In this document: positions 53,148 through 62,798 of the stretch, piece by piece
Layout: each line of letters starts with the position of its first letter
How positions within the stretch are numbered: the stretch's first letter is position 1
Source of the DNA: Diplonema papillatum
Taxonomy: Eukaryota; Euglenozoa; Diplonemea; Diplonemida; Diplonemidae
Direction: 5' to 3'
Assembly: GCA_030068145.1 (NCBI GenBank)
Contig: JAPJBO010000922.1
Span: 1-64,000, forward strand
Length of the DNA: 64,000 nucleotides
Notes under the pieces: model-generated
Database searches by the model: none
What the model saw: the letters and a program-made list of their open reading frames with translations, nothing else
Told to the model about the DNA's origin: nothing
Position numbers and translations under genes: made by a program

Positions 53148-53705
53148 AAGCATCAAGACGCGCACCTTGGGGCTTGGCGCTTGCGCTGAACCAGCTCGTA
53201 GAGACGGTCAGCCACAGGCAGGGCGGACGGGGTTGTAGCACTGGGCTGACTTCGGCTCAAGCTTTGCAAAGCTGTGGTTGACCGTCTCGCGTTCTCGACC
53301 CGGTCCCGTGAGTCGCCGCTCCTTTTCTTTTCTACTTTTGGCATGGCAGATGTCATTTGGGGCAGCTGGAACTGGCCGACACGTTTGGCCACTTCAGGAC
53401 GGATCTGGAAGGTAAGCAGCGACACTTCCCCTTATTGCATACGAGCAAGTGTACCGGGGAAAGCCTGCCCCACGGGAGCCAAGCTTCACGTGTTCGGCGG
53501 TACTGAAGAGCCACGGGCCTCCACGGGTCAAGTGGCTACCGGTATTTCTCAAACTAAAGCATCAAGACGTCGCGCACCTTGGGGCTTAGCGCTTGCGCTG
53601 AACCAGCTCGCAGAGACGGTCAGCAACGGGCAGGGGCGGACGGGGTTGTGGTACTGGGCTGCCTTCGGCTCAAGCTTTGCAAGCTTGTCGACCCGGAGCG
53701 GCCTT
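53148..53705 (+). repeat. Dispersed repeat R3, tandem composite
   Basis: Right part (53,148-53,300), an unrelated piece, left part (53,395-53,560) and a second right part (53,565-53,705). Order and orientation match 44,366-45,440. Confidence 0.85.
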
Positions 53706-54070
53706 TTTTTTTTCACTTTCTAGTTTTGACATGGAATTGGCGGGCAGAAAGAACAAGGGAGCCAGTGGTTGGAAACGAGAATGTTGGCTGTGGGAAGCTT
53801 GTCGGGAGGATTGGTTTGGGACACCCCTGCGAAGGCCGGTCATCTTATGGCTCAGGTGCAGGTCTTGGTTTTGGGCGTCGTAGGCAGTCACATTGACAGT
53901 GTGCCGCTGAGCAGAAGTGCGGTGCAGCACACGATCTAACTCCGCAGCTGAGGAAGAATATGGTGACACGTGCGTCACTTGCTAGGCAAGACGAAGGGAA
54001 GACACGATGAAGACGGTGTTAGAACCTCCCCTCCAGTACTTCATACCATCCGACCTCGTTCAGAGCTATT
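53706..54070. other. No recognisable gene
   Basis: Nothing with family resemblance on either strand. Confidence 0.5.
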
Positions 54071-54075
54071 GTTTT

Positions 54076-54363
54076 ACATAAGCACCGGCTTGAAAGGAAA
54101 TGCTCGACGATGCTGCCCGACAAAGAACAGACGGGATCCCAAGTGCTGTACCTACCGAACCACGTGTTGAACGGACGTGAGGTCATGCGGGTCTACCCCA
54201 CACGACAAATCACACAAACACAACAGGTCACAGTCCTGAGTGAGGAAACAACAGACGGTGGTGTAAGCGAAGAACAAAGCAGGTTGTGTTTGTATTGTAT
54301 TTTCCCCCTCTACCTCTATATTTCCTCCCTTCCATTCGGAGTCGAAGCAGCTACGTCGAGTTT
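54076..54363 (+). repeat. Solo A-B repeat of the retroelement family
   Basis: A half (acataagcaccggc) directly joined to a B half (to tacgtcgagttttcc), the same order as A2-B2 at 30,035-30,333, with about 5 percent divergence. No coding sequence flanks it. Confidence 0.85.
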
Positions 54364-55057
54364 TCCACTTTTGTCTCGTGCTCCTGCGTGGTTCAGGCAA
54401 GGCTCGCAATTCACCGCTGCACCTCAGGTGGAGGCAGCACGGGCCCAGATGGGTACAGGAGCGGGGCCGAGGGCGTCCGGCAGGAGAAGTCACAGCTGAG
54501 AAGCACAAACTTGCAGCAAGTGTTGAGGACGAGTCCAGACACAAGGCAAGCAGAACAATTCAGATGACAGCAACGAGCAAGAAGAGCTGTCAGCAACAGC
54601 TTCAAGCACGTCGCCAGCTGACTAGAGTGTGGTTGCACGGAAAGAACGGCTGGTCAGGAGGGATAACCATCGGTGGAATGCGGGTTCGGCTGACGGCGCC
54701 TTCAAGTCTGCACGTCCGAGCGAGGCCACAACAGCACGACAGACACCGCCACAAGGCACCGCAGGTAGTTAGGGGCGGAGCAGGTGTTCTTTGACATGGG
54801 GAAGCAAGGATAAACCCCTCGCATCAAGACCTGTGCTCTGTGAACGGTGGTAATGGTGACTTGCCAGTAATCATTTCATCGGGATAAAAGCGCTTGCACG
54901 CGTACACCATACGCATACCGATGTTACTCTGAACAAACCAGCGTGCGCAAAGCAGGCGTTCGTCGTGAATGATAAAGCATGGAATAACAAGGGATCGATT
55001 CTCTCGACTCTTTTTGTTGGTCGCTTACGGGCGAGAGGACCTGCCTTTGCCGCGGCG
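54364..55057. other. No recognisable gene
   Basis: A 138-codon frame (54,378-54,794, plus) shows a basic, Gln-rich composition but no motif. Confidence 0.4.
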
Positions 55058-56400
55058 GGTCCTCTGCAGGGAAGGCGTCAAGGACACACTATACAGTGCT
55101 CCCACTTCGGGATTTAGCAGCTCGTTCTGCTGCTGGCCGTCCTTTCCCTGCTTTCCCTGGTCAGGAAGGCTTGTGCCGATTGACGGCATCGGTTTTGGTG
55201 AGTCCCGTGTCGTGTGGTTTGTGACGGTCTTGATGCGGCTGCACGTTTAGCGAGTTTGTCGCATTTCCGTTGCCAGTAACTGACTTCATTCTCATCGTCG
55301 CTGACTCTCTCTCCTACGGACGGACGTCCATAAACTAACACTAACCCGTGAACCGTGCTCGCTTGCCTTCCTGGCACTTGCGCTTTAAAGAGCTCAATGC
55401 TCCCACTGCGTGATAAACGGCGGGTCATTTACAGGAAGTCGTCAAAGACACACCAATCAGTACTCCCACTGCCAAATGTGCGCGTGTGACGACGTGGCCG
55501 AGTACGAAGGTACACCAGTGGGTCCTCTACAGGGAAGGCGTCAAGGATACACTAAACAGTGCTCCCACTTCGGGATTTAGCAGCTCGTTCTGGTGCTGGC
55601 CGTCCTTTCCCTGCTTTCCCTGGTCAGGAAGGCTTGTGCCGATTGACGGCATCGGTTTTGGTGAGTCCCGTGTCGTGTGGTTTGTGACGGTCTTGAAGCG
55701 GCTGCACGTTTAGTGAGTTTGTCGCATTTCCGTTGCCAGTAACTGACTTCATTCTCATCGTCGCTGACTCTCTCTCTAACGGACGAACGTCCATAAACTA
55801 ACACTAACCCGTGAACCGTGCTCGCTTGCCTTCCTGGCACTTGCGCTTTAAAGAGCTCAATGCTCCCACTGCGTGACAAACGGCGGGTCATTTACAGGAA
55901 GTCGTCAAAGACACACCAATCAGTACTCCCACTGCCAAATGTGCGCGTGTGACGACGTGGCCGAGTACGAAGGTACACCAGTGGGTCCTCTACAGGGAAG
56001 GCGTCAAGGACACACTAAACAGTGCTCCCACTTCGGGATTTAGCAGCTCGTTCTGGTGCTGGCCGTCCTTTCTCTGCTTTCCCGGGTCAGGAAGGCTTGT
56101 GCCGATTGACGGCATCGGTTTTGGTGAGTCCCGTGTCGTGTGGTTTGTGACGGTCTTGAAGCGGCTGCACGTTTAGCGAGTTTGACGCATTTCCGTTGCC
56201 AGTAACTGACTTCATTCTCATCGTCGCTGACTCTCTCTCTAACGGACGAACGTCCATAAACTAACACTAACCCGTGAACCGTGCTCGCTTGCCTTCCTGG
56301 CACTTGCGCTTTAAAGAGCTCAATGCTCCCACTGCGTGATAAACGGCGGGTCATTTACAGGAAGTCGTCAAAGACACACCAATCAGTACTCCCACTGCCC
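55058..56400 (+). repeat. 463-bp tandem array, three units
   Basis: Units begin at 55,058, 55,521 and 55,984, with 1-3 percent differences. Each carries one 99-bp module (plus strand: CSHCQMCACDDVAEYEGTPV) and, on the minus strand, a 104-codon frame beginning MTRRLSRSGS and holding DDENEVSYWQRKCDKLAKRA. Neither is recognised. Confidence 0.95.
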
Positions 56401-56863
56401 CATGTGCGCGTGTGACGACGTCCTCTACAGGGAAGACGTCAAAGACACACCAAACAGTACTGCCAAATGTGCGCGTGTACGACGTGGCCGAGTACGAAGG
56501 TACACCAGTGGGTCCTCTACAGGGAAGGCGTCAAGACACACCAAACAGTGCTCCCACTGCCAAATGTGCACGTGTGACGACGTAGCCGAGTACGAAGGTA
56601 CACCAGTGGGTCCTCTACAGGGAAGGCGTCAAGGACACACCAAACAGTGCTCCCACTGCCAAATGTGCGCGTGTGACGACATGGCCGAGTACGAAGGAAT
56701 GCCGGCGGGTCTCAATCCAATGGCCATTCGCAGAGTTCGAGTCGCTATGGCCACTGGTCTGCCCTGCTTACACCGTGAGATCCAGCCTCAGAAGCTGGAG
56801 TTGAAGAGGATGTACCCGAGTCGCACCCGAAAAACGGGTGTGCTACAACCAAAACGTGTGTAA
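56336..56863 (+). CDS. Open frame with 33-residue Cys-rich repeats
   Basis: A 175-codon plus-strand frame made of about 3.5 copies of a 99-bp module: HTKQCSHCQMCACDDVAEYE followed by GTPVGPLQGRRQG. The C-x2-C-x-C pattern repeats every 33 residues. One module also sits in each 463-bp unit upstream. It might be a tandem metal-binding repeat or simply a translated minisatellite; one module is out of frame between 56,430 and 56,500, which argues for caution. Confidence 0.3.
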   Translation: MINGGSFTGSRQRHTNQYSHCPMCACDDVLYREDVKDTPNSTAKCARVRRGRVRRYTSGSSTGKASRHTKQCSHCQMCTCDDVAEYEGTPVGPLQGRRQGHTKQCSHCQMCACDDMAEYEGMPAGLNPMAIRRVRVAMATGLPCLHREIQPQKLELKRMYPSRTRKTGVLQPKRV

Positions 56864-56890
56864 ATCCACACCCGAAAAGCGGGTGTGACA
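56823..56890. repeat. Two hairpins with cacccgaaaaacgggtgtg
   Basis: cacccgaaaaacgggtgtg at 56,824 and cacccgaaaagcgggtgtg at 56,872 each form a 7-bp stem with a small loop. They flank acaaccaaaacgtgtg. Function not inferred. Confidence 0.7.
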
Positions 56891-56899
56891 CCGGCTTTT

Positions 56900-57330
56900 T
56901 GAACTCCTTCAAACAGGTTGTGAGGCTGGACTCCACGTGTAGACCCCACCATCACCGCAGACGGAGCGCAGCGTAAAGGGGATCCGCCGCCGGGCTAGAC
57001 ATCAGGACTACGATGGTGGCAAAGATACCCATGGCCCACGTTCCGCAGATGGTAGCGAACACCTTCCCTCCGTCGGTCTGCGGTGGCATTGTCGTGCCGC
57101 CCAACGGGGTCGTCGATGTTGTCAGGATCGTTGCGGCAAGCCAGAAGCCCTGTCAAGAGTGTTGTTCACTGGTAAAAGACACCGGCACGTTCGTAACTTG
57201 TGTGGGACGGAGAAGGAATAGTTGAGTCGCAGCTCTTGCTGCTAAAACCTGCCGTGGCTCCTATGAGCAAGGGGGGCATCTTTTTGGGGGGAAAATGGTT
57301 CTTGGGTTTGAAGAGCGCGTGGGGGGGAGT
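56900..57330. other. No recognisable gene
   Basis: A 70-codon frame at 57,013 has no motif. Confidence 0.45.
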
Positions 57331-57772
57331 CCCGGCAGTGATCATCAAATCGAACGTTCAAACGTGGAACGTTTGAACGTTCGACAAACGTTTGCGTTTG
57401 CAAGGTTTATGTCAAACGTGTATCAAACGTGAGTTAGGCACTGGCTGTGCCTGCAGCGGCGATCCGAGTGTGGGGTTTGTTTGTGAACACCCGAGACACG
57501 AGGGCAGGATCTTCATGCCCGGGGCCCCACAAAGTGGGACGTAACGCTTGCTGGAGGCTAGTATTTCCCTGTGCACGCCCAAGGAGAGCCAGAAGGATGT
57601 CTTTTCGTCGTGTCCGCCTGCAGCCACGTGGACAAGTGCTATCAAGGGTCTGTACTGTGTACAGACCGGGTCCATCGATTGGCAAACGTCACGTTTGCAC
57701 GTTTGGTCAAACGTTTGCGTTTGATAAATCTTGTCAAACGTACGTTTGCAAACGTTTGATATCATCACTGCC
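57331..57772. mobile_element. Inverted-repeat element rich in CAAACGTTTG
   Basis: The left end reads ggcagtgatcatcaaa and the right end its near complement tttgatatcatcactgcc. Both ends are followed inward by many overlapping copies of caaacg and cgtttg (57,353-57,430 and 57,680-57,760), which can fold on themselves. No coding sequence inside. A clear target duplication was not found. Confidence 0.65.
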
Positions 57773-57792
57773 CTAGGAGGGAAGAACCAGGG

Positions 57793-58042
57793 TTGTAGTA
57801 TGTGTCGTCTGCCGAAGCAGCCGGAGACAGCAGGCGCAGGGGGCAGGTCTTGCTTTACCTTTCTCTTCTTCGTCGAGACCCGCCCCCCGGCAATCCCGAC
57901 TGTTCAATCACTGTCGAGAAAGGTTTGCCTATTGTGATGAGGTGGTTGACCAAGCCTCCACGAAGTCTTATACACAACACGGCTACAACACGAGGATGCA
58001 GCCCCAGCCCTGCTTAGCTGTGCACTCAGCCATCAGGCCATT
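57793..58042 (+). repeat. Dispersed repeat, copy 2
   Basis: Matches 37,548-37,800. Confidence 0.9.
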
Positions 58043-58223
58043 GGCTGCTAAGCACCCCCCGACCGGTCGATTTGACAATTTTGTGGCCCTCTATTCGCCG
58101 AGCGGTGCTGTCAGCACTCGTTCCGCGTCGCATCAAGTACATGATGCTGGCGGTTGGGGGACCGGCGACCGCGACTCAATTAAGGTGCGGTCAACAGTGT
58201 CGCCACGCGAAGGCCCCCCTTGT

Positions 58224-58487
58224 TTGTGCGTGCCGGTTGATCGTTTTCCCACTTGTATTTACCCTAGGTAAGGAATTCTGATCAACCACCAAAACACGCT
58301 GCCTACGTCTTTTTAGCCTGCACAATGCATTGAAGGGCAATCCACAAGATTGTTAGTACTAAAACAATTAGCATGGTGCTTTCTTTTGTTTATGCGCACC
58401 AGCGGAACTCGCCTGCTTTGGTAAGTTTCATGTAGTACGCTGCCAACTACTAATTCTTAGTACCAACAATGCATTGTTAACACAAAA
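58224..58487 (+). repeat. Dispersed repeat, copy 2, with inverted ends
   Basis: Matches 42,108-42,250 at its left side. The words tgcacaatgcattg at 58,319 and caatgcattgttaac at 58,473 are partly complementary, as in a small TIR element. Confidence 0.8.
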
Positions 58488-58761
58488 AGGTAATTCGAAA
58501 AACCCAACATACGTCTTCGAAAGGTCTATCTTCTGTTGCTGCCAGAATAGCGCCGAAGATTACAGAAAAGAATGACACCTACGTTGTTGTTGCGTTTGAT
58601 CACTGGGTGCTCACTGGGTGGAGGAAGTAACCTGGACCCTAGAGGCAACCAATCCCTGATCAGGGCCACAAGCTTGCAAACTGCGTCCATGTCCAAAGTA
58701 CCCACCCCATCGTAGATTGCTATTCGGATTTCTGCATTCCTTTCCTCTCATTGAGCGAAAC

Positions 58762-59070
58762 CCGCTGCTGCAATGCACACAGCAGCAGTGCCTGACTGCA
58801 ATGTCCCACTGCAATGCACACAGCAGCAGTGCCTGACTACTGCAATGTCCCACTGCAATGCACGCAGCAGCAGTGCCTGACTGCAATGTCCCACTGCAAT
58901 GCACACAGCAGCAGTGCCTGACTGCAATGTCCCACTGCAATGCACACAGCAGCAGTGCCTGACTGCAATGTCCCACTGCAATGCACACAGCAGCAGTGCC
59001 TGACTACTGCAATGTCCCACTGCAATGCACACAGCAGCAGTGCCTGACTGCAATGTCCCACTGCAATGAC
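58762..59070 (+). repeat. 41-bp minisatellite
   Basis: Seven copies of a 41-bp unit (ctgcaatgcacacagcagca ... gactgcaatgtccca), two of them 3 bp longer. Open frames through it encode Cys/His-rich peptides and are not genes. Confidence 0.95.
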
Positions 59071-59189
59071 CTACACACACTGAGGATAGCCGATAGAGAT
59101 TCCCCAACAAACATGTGGGGGACGTTAGCCTGTTAGTGAGTGAACATGACCGCTGAGGCTAATCTCCTCCTAACAATCAATTGTTCCTA

Positions 59190-59450
59190 CGCAGAAAGTA
59201 CTCGTACGTAGCCGGTTTGACTCCGAAAGGATGGAAGGGAGGGTAGAGGGGAAAATACAATGCGAACACACTCTGACTTGTTCTTCGCTTACACCACCCA
59301 ACGTGTTGTTTTCTCACTCGGGACTTTTTCCCTCTGTTGTGGTGCGTGTAGGGGTACCTCACGCCCGTTCAACACGTGTTCGGTGGTAACAGCACTTGGG
59401 GTCCCTTCGATGCTTTGTCGGGCATTTCCGTCCAAGGCTGGAGCTCGTAT
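59190..59450 (-). repeat. Diverged A-B repeat of the retroelement family
   Basis: Minus-oriented B half (tactcgtacgtagccgg) then A half (ttcttcgcttacaccacc ... aggctggagctcgtata). About 20 percent diverged from the other copies, so it is the oldest in the window. Confidence 0.75.
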
Positions 59451-59690
59451 AAAATACTCGAGGGGCTGCCTTGTGCTTACTTCGAAAGGAGGCGAGAGGG
59501 GGAGAAACAATACAACTACAAAGTGGGTCGTTTTTGTTGAACGCTTACGCCCGCCACTAAACCCAGATTTACCTGTGTTTCGTGTGGGCTACAGCACATT
59601 TACCTCCTTTGATCTATCGCAACTGGGCAGTCTCCTCAAGAACTTCCTACAAAGCAGGTGCCTATACAACAAAAGAACGCATACCAGCAA
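59451..59690 (+). repeat. Second split-repeat family, plus copy
   Basis: From atactcgaggggctgccttg to aagcaggtgcctataca. An inverted copy lies at 62,562-62,785, a partial copy at 27,727-27,850 and the start of another at 63,965. Its layout (purine-rich part, then cttacgcccgcc, then an end in aagcaggtg) parallels B and A of the first family. Confidence 0.8.
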
Positions 59691-59930
59691 GGGGATGCCA
59701 ATGAATAGGAAGAGACAGACTTTCATCCCAGCATTTCGCGTGACCTTCGCACGCTCTGCCTGCACGTCGCCCTGGTGCGCCTCGCTGCGGGGGCTGATCG
59801 CGAAGGACGGCTTCTGCACCTCTGGCACCCGCAGGACGATGTCGCCGCTGCCTTGCTCGTTCCCCGGCTGCGAACATGCCGTCTCGCATTCCTTCTGCAT
59901 TTCGCCCTCATCTCCGTACGGGGCGGTCAT
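59589..59930 (-). CDS. Small open frame with a transmembrane segment
   Basis: A 113-codon minus-strand frame: an acidic start (MTAPYGDEGEMQKECETA), a middle part (VLRVPEVQKPSFAISPRSEA), then a hydrophobic helix VCLFLFIGIPLLVCVLLLYR and a basic end that lies in the retroelement repeat. The soluble part is repeated at 60,345-60,590 with the frame kept, which hints at real coding sequence. The helix may be a chance fusion with the repeat. Family unknown. Confidence 0.35.
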   Translation of the reverse strand: MTAPYGDEGEMQKECETACSQPGNEQGSGDIVLRVPEVQKPSFAISPRSEAHQGDVQAERAKVTRNAGMKVCLFLFIGIPLLVCVLLLYRHLLCRKFLRRLPSCDRSKEVNVL

Positions 59931-60025
59931 TTCAACCGGATTCCGTGATTCCGCAGTATTTTCTTTTGGGCGGGGCAGGGGAGTTGCTGCGGTTCCACGG
60001 AAAGGATGAAGAATATGTATGCATA

Positions 60026-60205
60026 GAAGACTTGACGTTGACGCTTACACGGTGCACTAGTCATGCCATTCACTAGTCACTTACTACTGATCTTACTAGT
60101 CATAAATCTTACATGTAATGACTAAGAAGACTTTGACGTTGACGCTTACACGGTGCTGCCATTCACTGGTCACTTGCTACTGATCTTACTAGTCATATAT
60201 ATTAC
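60026..60205 (+). repeat. Direct duplication around tgacgttgacgcttacacgg
   Basis: Two copies of about 85 bp (60,026-60,110 and 60,126-60,205) with cactagtcac and gatcttactagtcat words. Confidence 0.85.
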
Positions 60206-60239
60206 TAGTCATAATAATAATATTATGACAACTGGCGGT

Positions 60240-60336
60240 AGTAAGAATGACTACTGCAGTAGTCATTCTTTCTACTGCAGTAGTCATTCTTTCTACTGCA
60301 GTAGTCATTCTTTCTACTGCAGTAGTCATTCTTGCA
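60240..60336. repeat. 21-bp palindromic minisatellite
   Basis: Four copies of ctactgcagtagtcattcttt. Each contains ctactgcagtag, and the first lies in the longer palindrome gaatgactactgcagtag, so the array can fold into repeated hairpins. Confidence 0.97.
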
Positions 60337-60344
60337 AGAGACTT

Positions 60345-60590
60345 TCATCCCAGCGTTTCGCGTGACCTTCGCACGCTCTGCCTGCACGTCGCCCTGGTGC
60401 GCCTCGCTGCGGGGGCTGATCGCGAAGGACGGCTTCTGCACCTTTGGCACCCGCAGGACGATGTCGCCGCTGCCTTGCTCGTTCCCCGGCTGCGATCACG
60501 CCGTCTCGCATTCCTTCTGCTTTTCGCCCTCATCTCCGTACGGGGCGGTCATTTCAACCGGATTCCGTGATTCCGCAGTATTTTCTTCAG
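60345..60590 (-). pseudogene. Duplicate of the soluble part of the small frame
   Basis: Matches 59,717-59,965 at about 96 percent. The translated stretch VQKPSFAISPRSEAHQGDVQ is identical. The membrane helix is replaced by the palindromic minisatellite at 60,240-60,336. Confidence 0.7.
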
Positions 60591-60707
60591 GGAGTGGATG
60601 AAGAAGATTCATCGGAGCACATGGGTTTTGGAGTGCTCACAACCAGACTTGATGCCCGCAGTCCACATTTCCTGACTCACGAACCCCACAGCGCTTATGT
60701 GTGCTTC

Positions 60708-61780
60708 GGCATAGTTCACCATCTTTCGGGTCCCAACAAGTGTACTTAACCCTATTCCGACGAGCAGGATCATATGTCCGGTTTACTCGGGTCTTTTTCT
60801 TCTCTGGTGCTATTAGGATGTGCGCCGGTGGCACCAAAAGATTCCAGAAAACGTGGAATGTGTGACGTATCCTTCCAGAAATCCTCGAGGACGCAGCACA
60901 GCCCGATCCTGGTTTACTGGAAAGGGATTCGAGGGTAACCCTCTTCTGACGGGGCGCCCACAGATTGATTCTGGGTTGTCTGTGACAGGGTCGACGCAGG
61001 CATAGCCACTGATACCTTGGGTCGATCTTCCAACCGTCATAGGTTGGCACGTCCCCCTTTGCGGCTTGTGGGTTTGACACCCCAAGCCACGTGTTAGACT
61101 CCTTGGTCCGTGTTTCAAGACGGGTAGTAGTAGAAGACCGCTGTGTCTGACATGAGCCTGCGCGCGTTTAAACCACGTCAGGCCAGCGAGCAAGGACGTT
61201 GTCCGAAGACGCCGACACTTACCCTTCGCTGACGATGCCGCGGGTCACCTCAACTCATTCCTATCCTGGTCGATCCGAGCAAAACTGAGGCAGCCGGCAA
61301 GTCGTCTCGAACTCCAACTCTTACCCCTCATCGGTTGCAGGGACTTCTTAACCCTCTTTTCAAAGTTCTTCGCATGCTTCCATCGCTGCACGTGTTCGCT
61401 ACCGGCCTCCGGGAGATATTTAGCCTCTGCTGATACCTGCTCATTAGCTCAGCATTCCCAAACTGAGCGACTCGTGCTAGCAAGGAGTTAACTAACATGA
61501 CTCGTCGAGGAAATACGGGACTCTCATCCACTGGATACCCCATTCCAGGAGACTTACCGAGGCTGGTCGATCGTCAACCACCCAGGCACCATACGAGTAT
61601 GCTAACTCGGATCTGGAACGAGTCCACGGGAGAGAAACGATCTTGACCTTTGCATTTTCATTGGCACATGACCGATTCATTTGCATTCCCTCCATGTCTT
61701 TCGAGCATGTGGTATGTCATTCATACTCATTCTAATCGGCATCCCTCTTCTTGACACCGCCAATTCAGATTATCGAGATG
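60708..61780 (-). rRNA. Diverged 28S (LSU) rRNA segment
   Basis: The minus strand holds landmark LSU words in the right order. After a gatgacctca-like start and gggatgccgattag (resembling GGGATTGCCTTAG) come tctcctggaatggggt, gtttgggaatgctgag, gtagcgaacacgtgcagc, gaagaactttgaaaagag, gtcttgaaacacggaccaag, gagtctaac and, near 60,730, ttgggacccgaaagatggtg. These belong to domains I-II of eukaryotic 28S rRNA. The sequence between the words is far from any usual eukaryote and about 200 nt longer before the last landmark. It stops right after gaactatgcc. It is a partial, probably decayed copy or LSU sequence from a fast-evolving lineage; no 5.8S was seen to its right. Confidence 0.8.
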
Positions 61781-61784
61781 AGGT

Positions 61785-62170
61785 CATGCCAGATTAGTTA
61801 GCTACGTCACTAGAGCGGAGTGCTGCTCCGATTCAGAATGTGATTGACTCACTCTAGTGATTGATACACAAGCAAACACACGACGCCAGTACATTGTGCG
61901 GACAAAAAGAGGGGCACGAAACCTGAGTGCTGTCAACAGAGGGTGAGTGGCGAAAAGGGGACTCCAGACCCAGGCAGGTGTTGTCATTATTTCCAGCAAG
62001 TGTGGGCGGGAGGCTAAGGTTTGCGCATGCCGACCGGGTGTGTGTGTGTGTGTGAAGAGCTTTTTATAGCTTCTTGGCCGCTTTCGAGATATCGTCAAAC
62101 AGCCCTCTTTGCCGTTGCCGCTTGCCTTTCTTTTGTAACATGCCTGCGGCAACACATTGTCCGTGGAATA
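61785..62170. other. No recognisable gene
   Basis: Lies between the rRNA segment and the UBA exon. A short tgtgtg run at 62,040-62,052. Confidence 0.45.
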
Positions 62171-62173
62171 GCA

Positions 62174-62368
62174 TCAGCCATCTCCCAGGAGGATAGAAAG
62201 CGCCGTGTCTTCTTTGCCTTCGCACGCGTCGACAGCCCGCAGAACCTTGTCTTCGGGGAAGCCCATTCCCTTCAATCGCTCGATGAGCACCGACGGCGCC
62301 ACCTTTTCTGCATCGGGGTTCACGAGTTCTTCGGTGGCTTCTGCCAGCGACAAGCCGCGAACGATGAT
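62174..62368 (-). CDS. Terminal exon with a UBA domain
   Basis: On the minus strand an acceptor-like aaaacacag is followed, in phase 0, by a 64-codon reading that ends in a stop: IIVRGLSLAEATEELVNPD, then LIERLKGMGFPEDKVLRAVD and ACEGKEDTALSILLGDG. The MGF motif and the helix spacing are those of a ubiquitin-associated (UBA) domain, a three-helix module that binds ubiquitin. It has no start codon, so it is a last exon or a fragment of a ubiquitin-pathway gene. No upstream exon was found before the retroelement repeat at 62,562. Confidence 0.6.
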   Translation of the reverse strand: MIVRGLSLAEATEELVNPDAEKVAPSVLIERLKGMGFPEDKVLRAVDACEGKEDTALSILLGDG

Positions 62369-62561
62369 CTGTGTTTTAGCGTTTTCTTGTGGTTTAGAGG
62401 TTCGGTGGTTTAGGGTCTCCGGTTGACCATTGAGGCTGTGAGGCGGGTAGCATGAGGGTAGCAGGTGTACACTTTAACTACGGCTGCCGTGTTTGTGCTG
62501 CGGTCAACGAAAACTCTAGTTTCCCTTTCTACTTTCTACTCTCGCGGTGTACGGTTTTTTT

Positions 62562-62785
62562 TTTTTTGTATAAGCACCTGCTTTGTAGGAAACACTTGAG
62601 GAGGCTGCCAGTTGCAAAAGATCAAAGGAGGTAAATGTACTGTAGCCCGCACGAAACACAGGTGAATCTGGGGTCAGTGGCGGGCGTAAGCGTTCAACAA
62701 AAAAGACCCATTTTGTAGTTGTATTGTTTCTCCCCCTCTAGCCTCCTTCGAAGTAAGCACAAGGCAGCCCCTCGAGTATTTCTAG
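62562..62785 (-). repeat. Second split-repeat family, minus copy
   Basis: Reverse complement of 59,451-59,690, with a T-run at its left side and cccctcgagtatt at its right end. Confidence 0.8.
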
Positions 62786-62798
62786 GGGATACATCTCG

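Noticed and set aside
58762-59070. Possible CRISPR array
   Set aside because: Units are contiguous without unique spacers, and the DNA is eukaryotic. The same holds for the other minisatellites.
58611-59110. Cys/His-rich minus-strand frames that look like repeats of a metal-binding protein
   Set aside because: They come from the 41-bp minisatellite, whose unit is not a multiple of 3, so the peptide changes frame from copy to copy.
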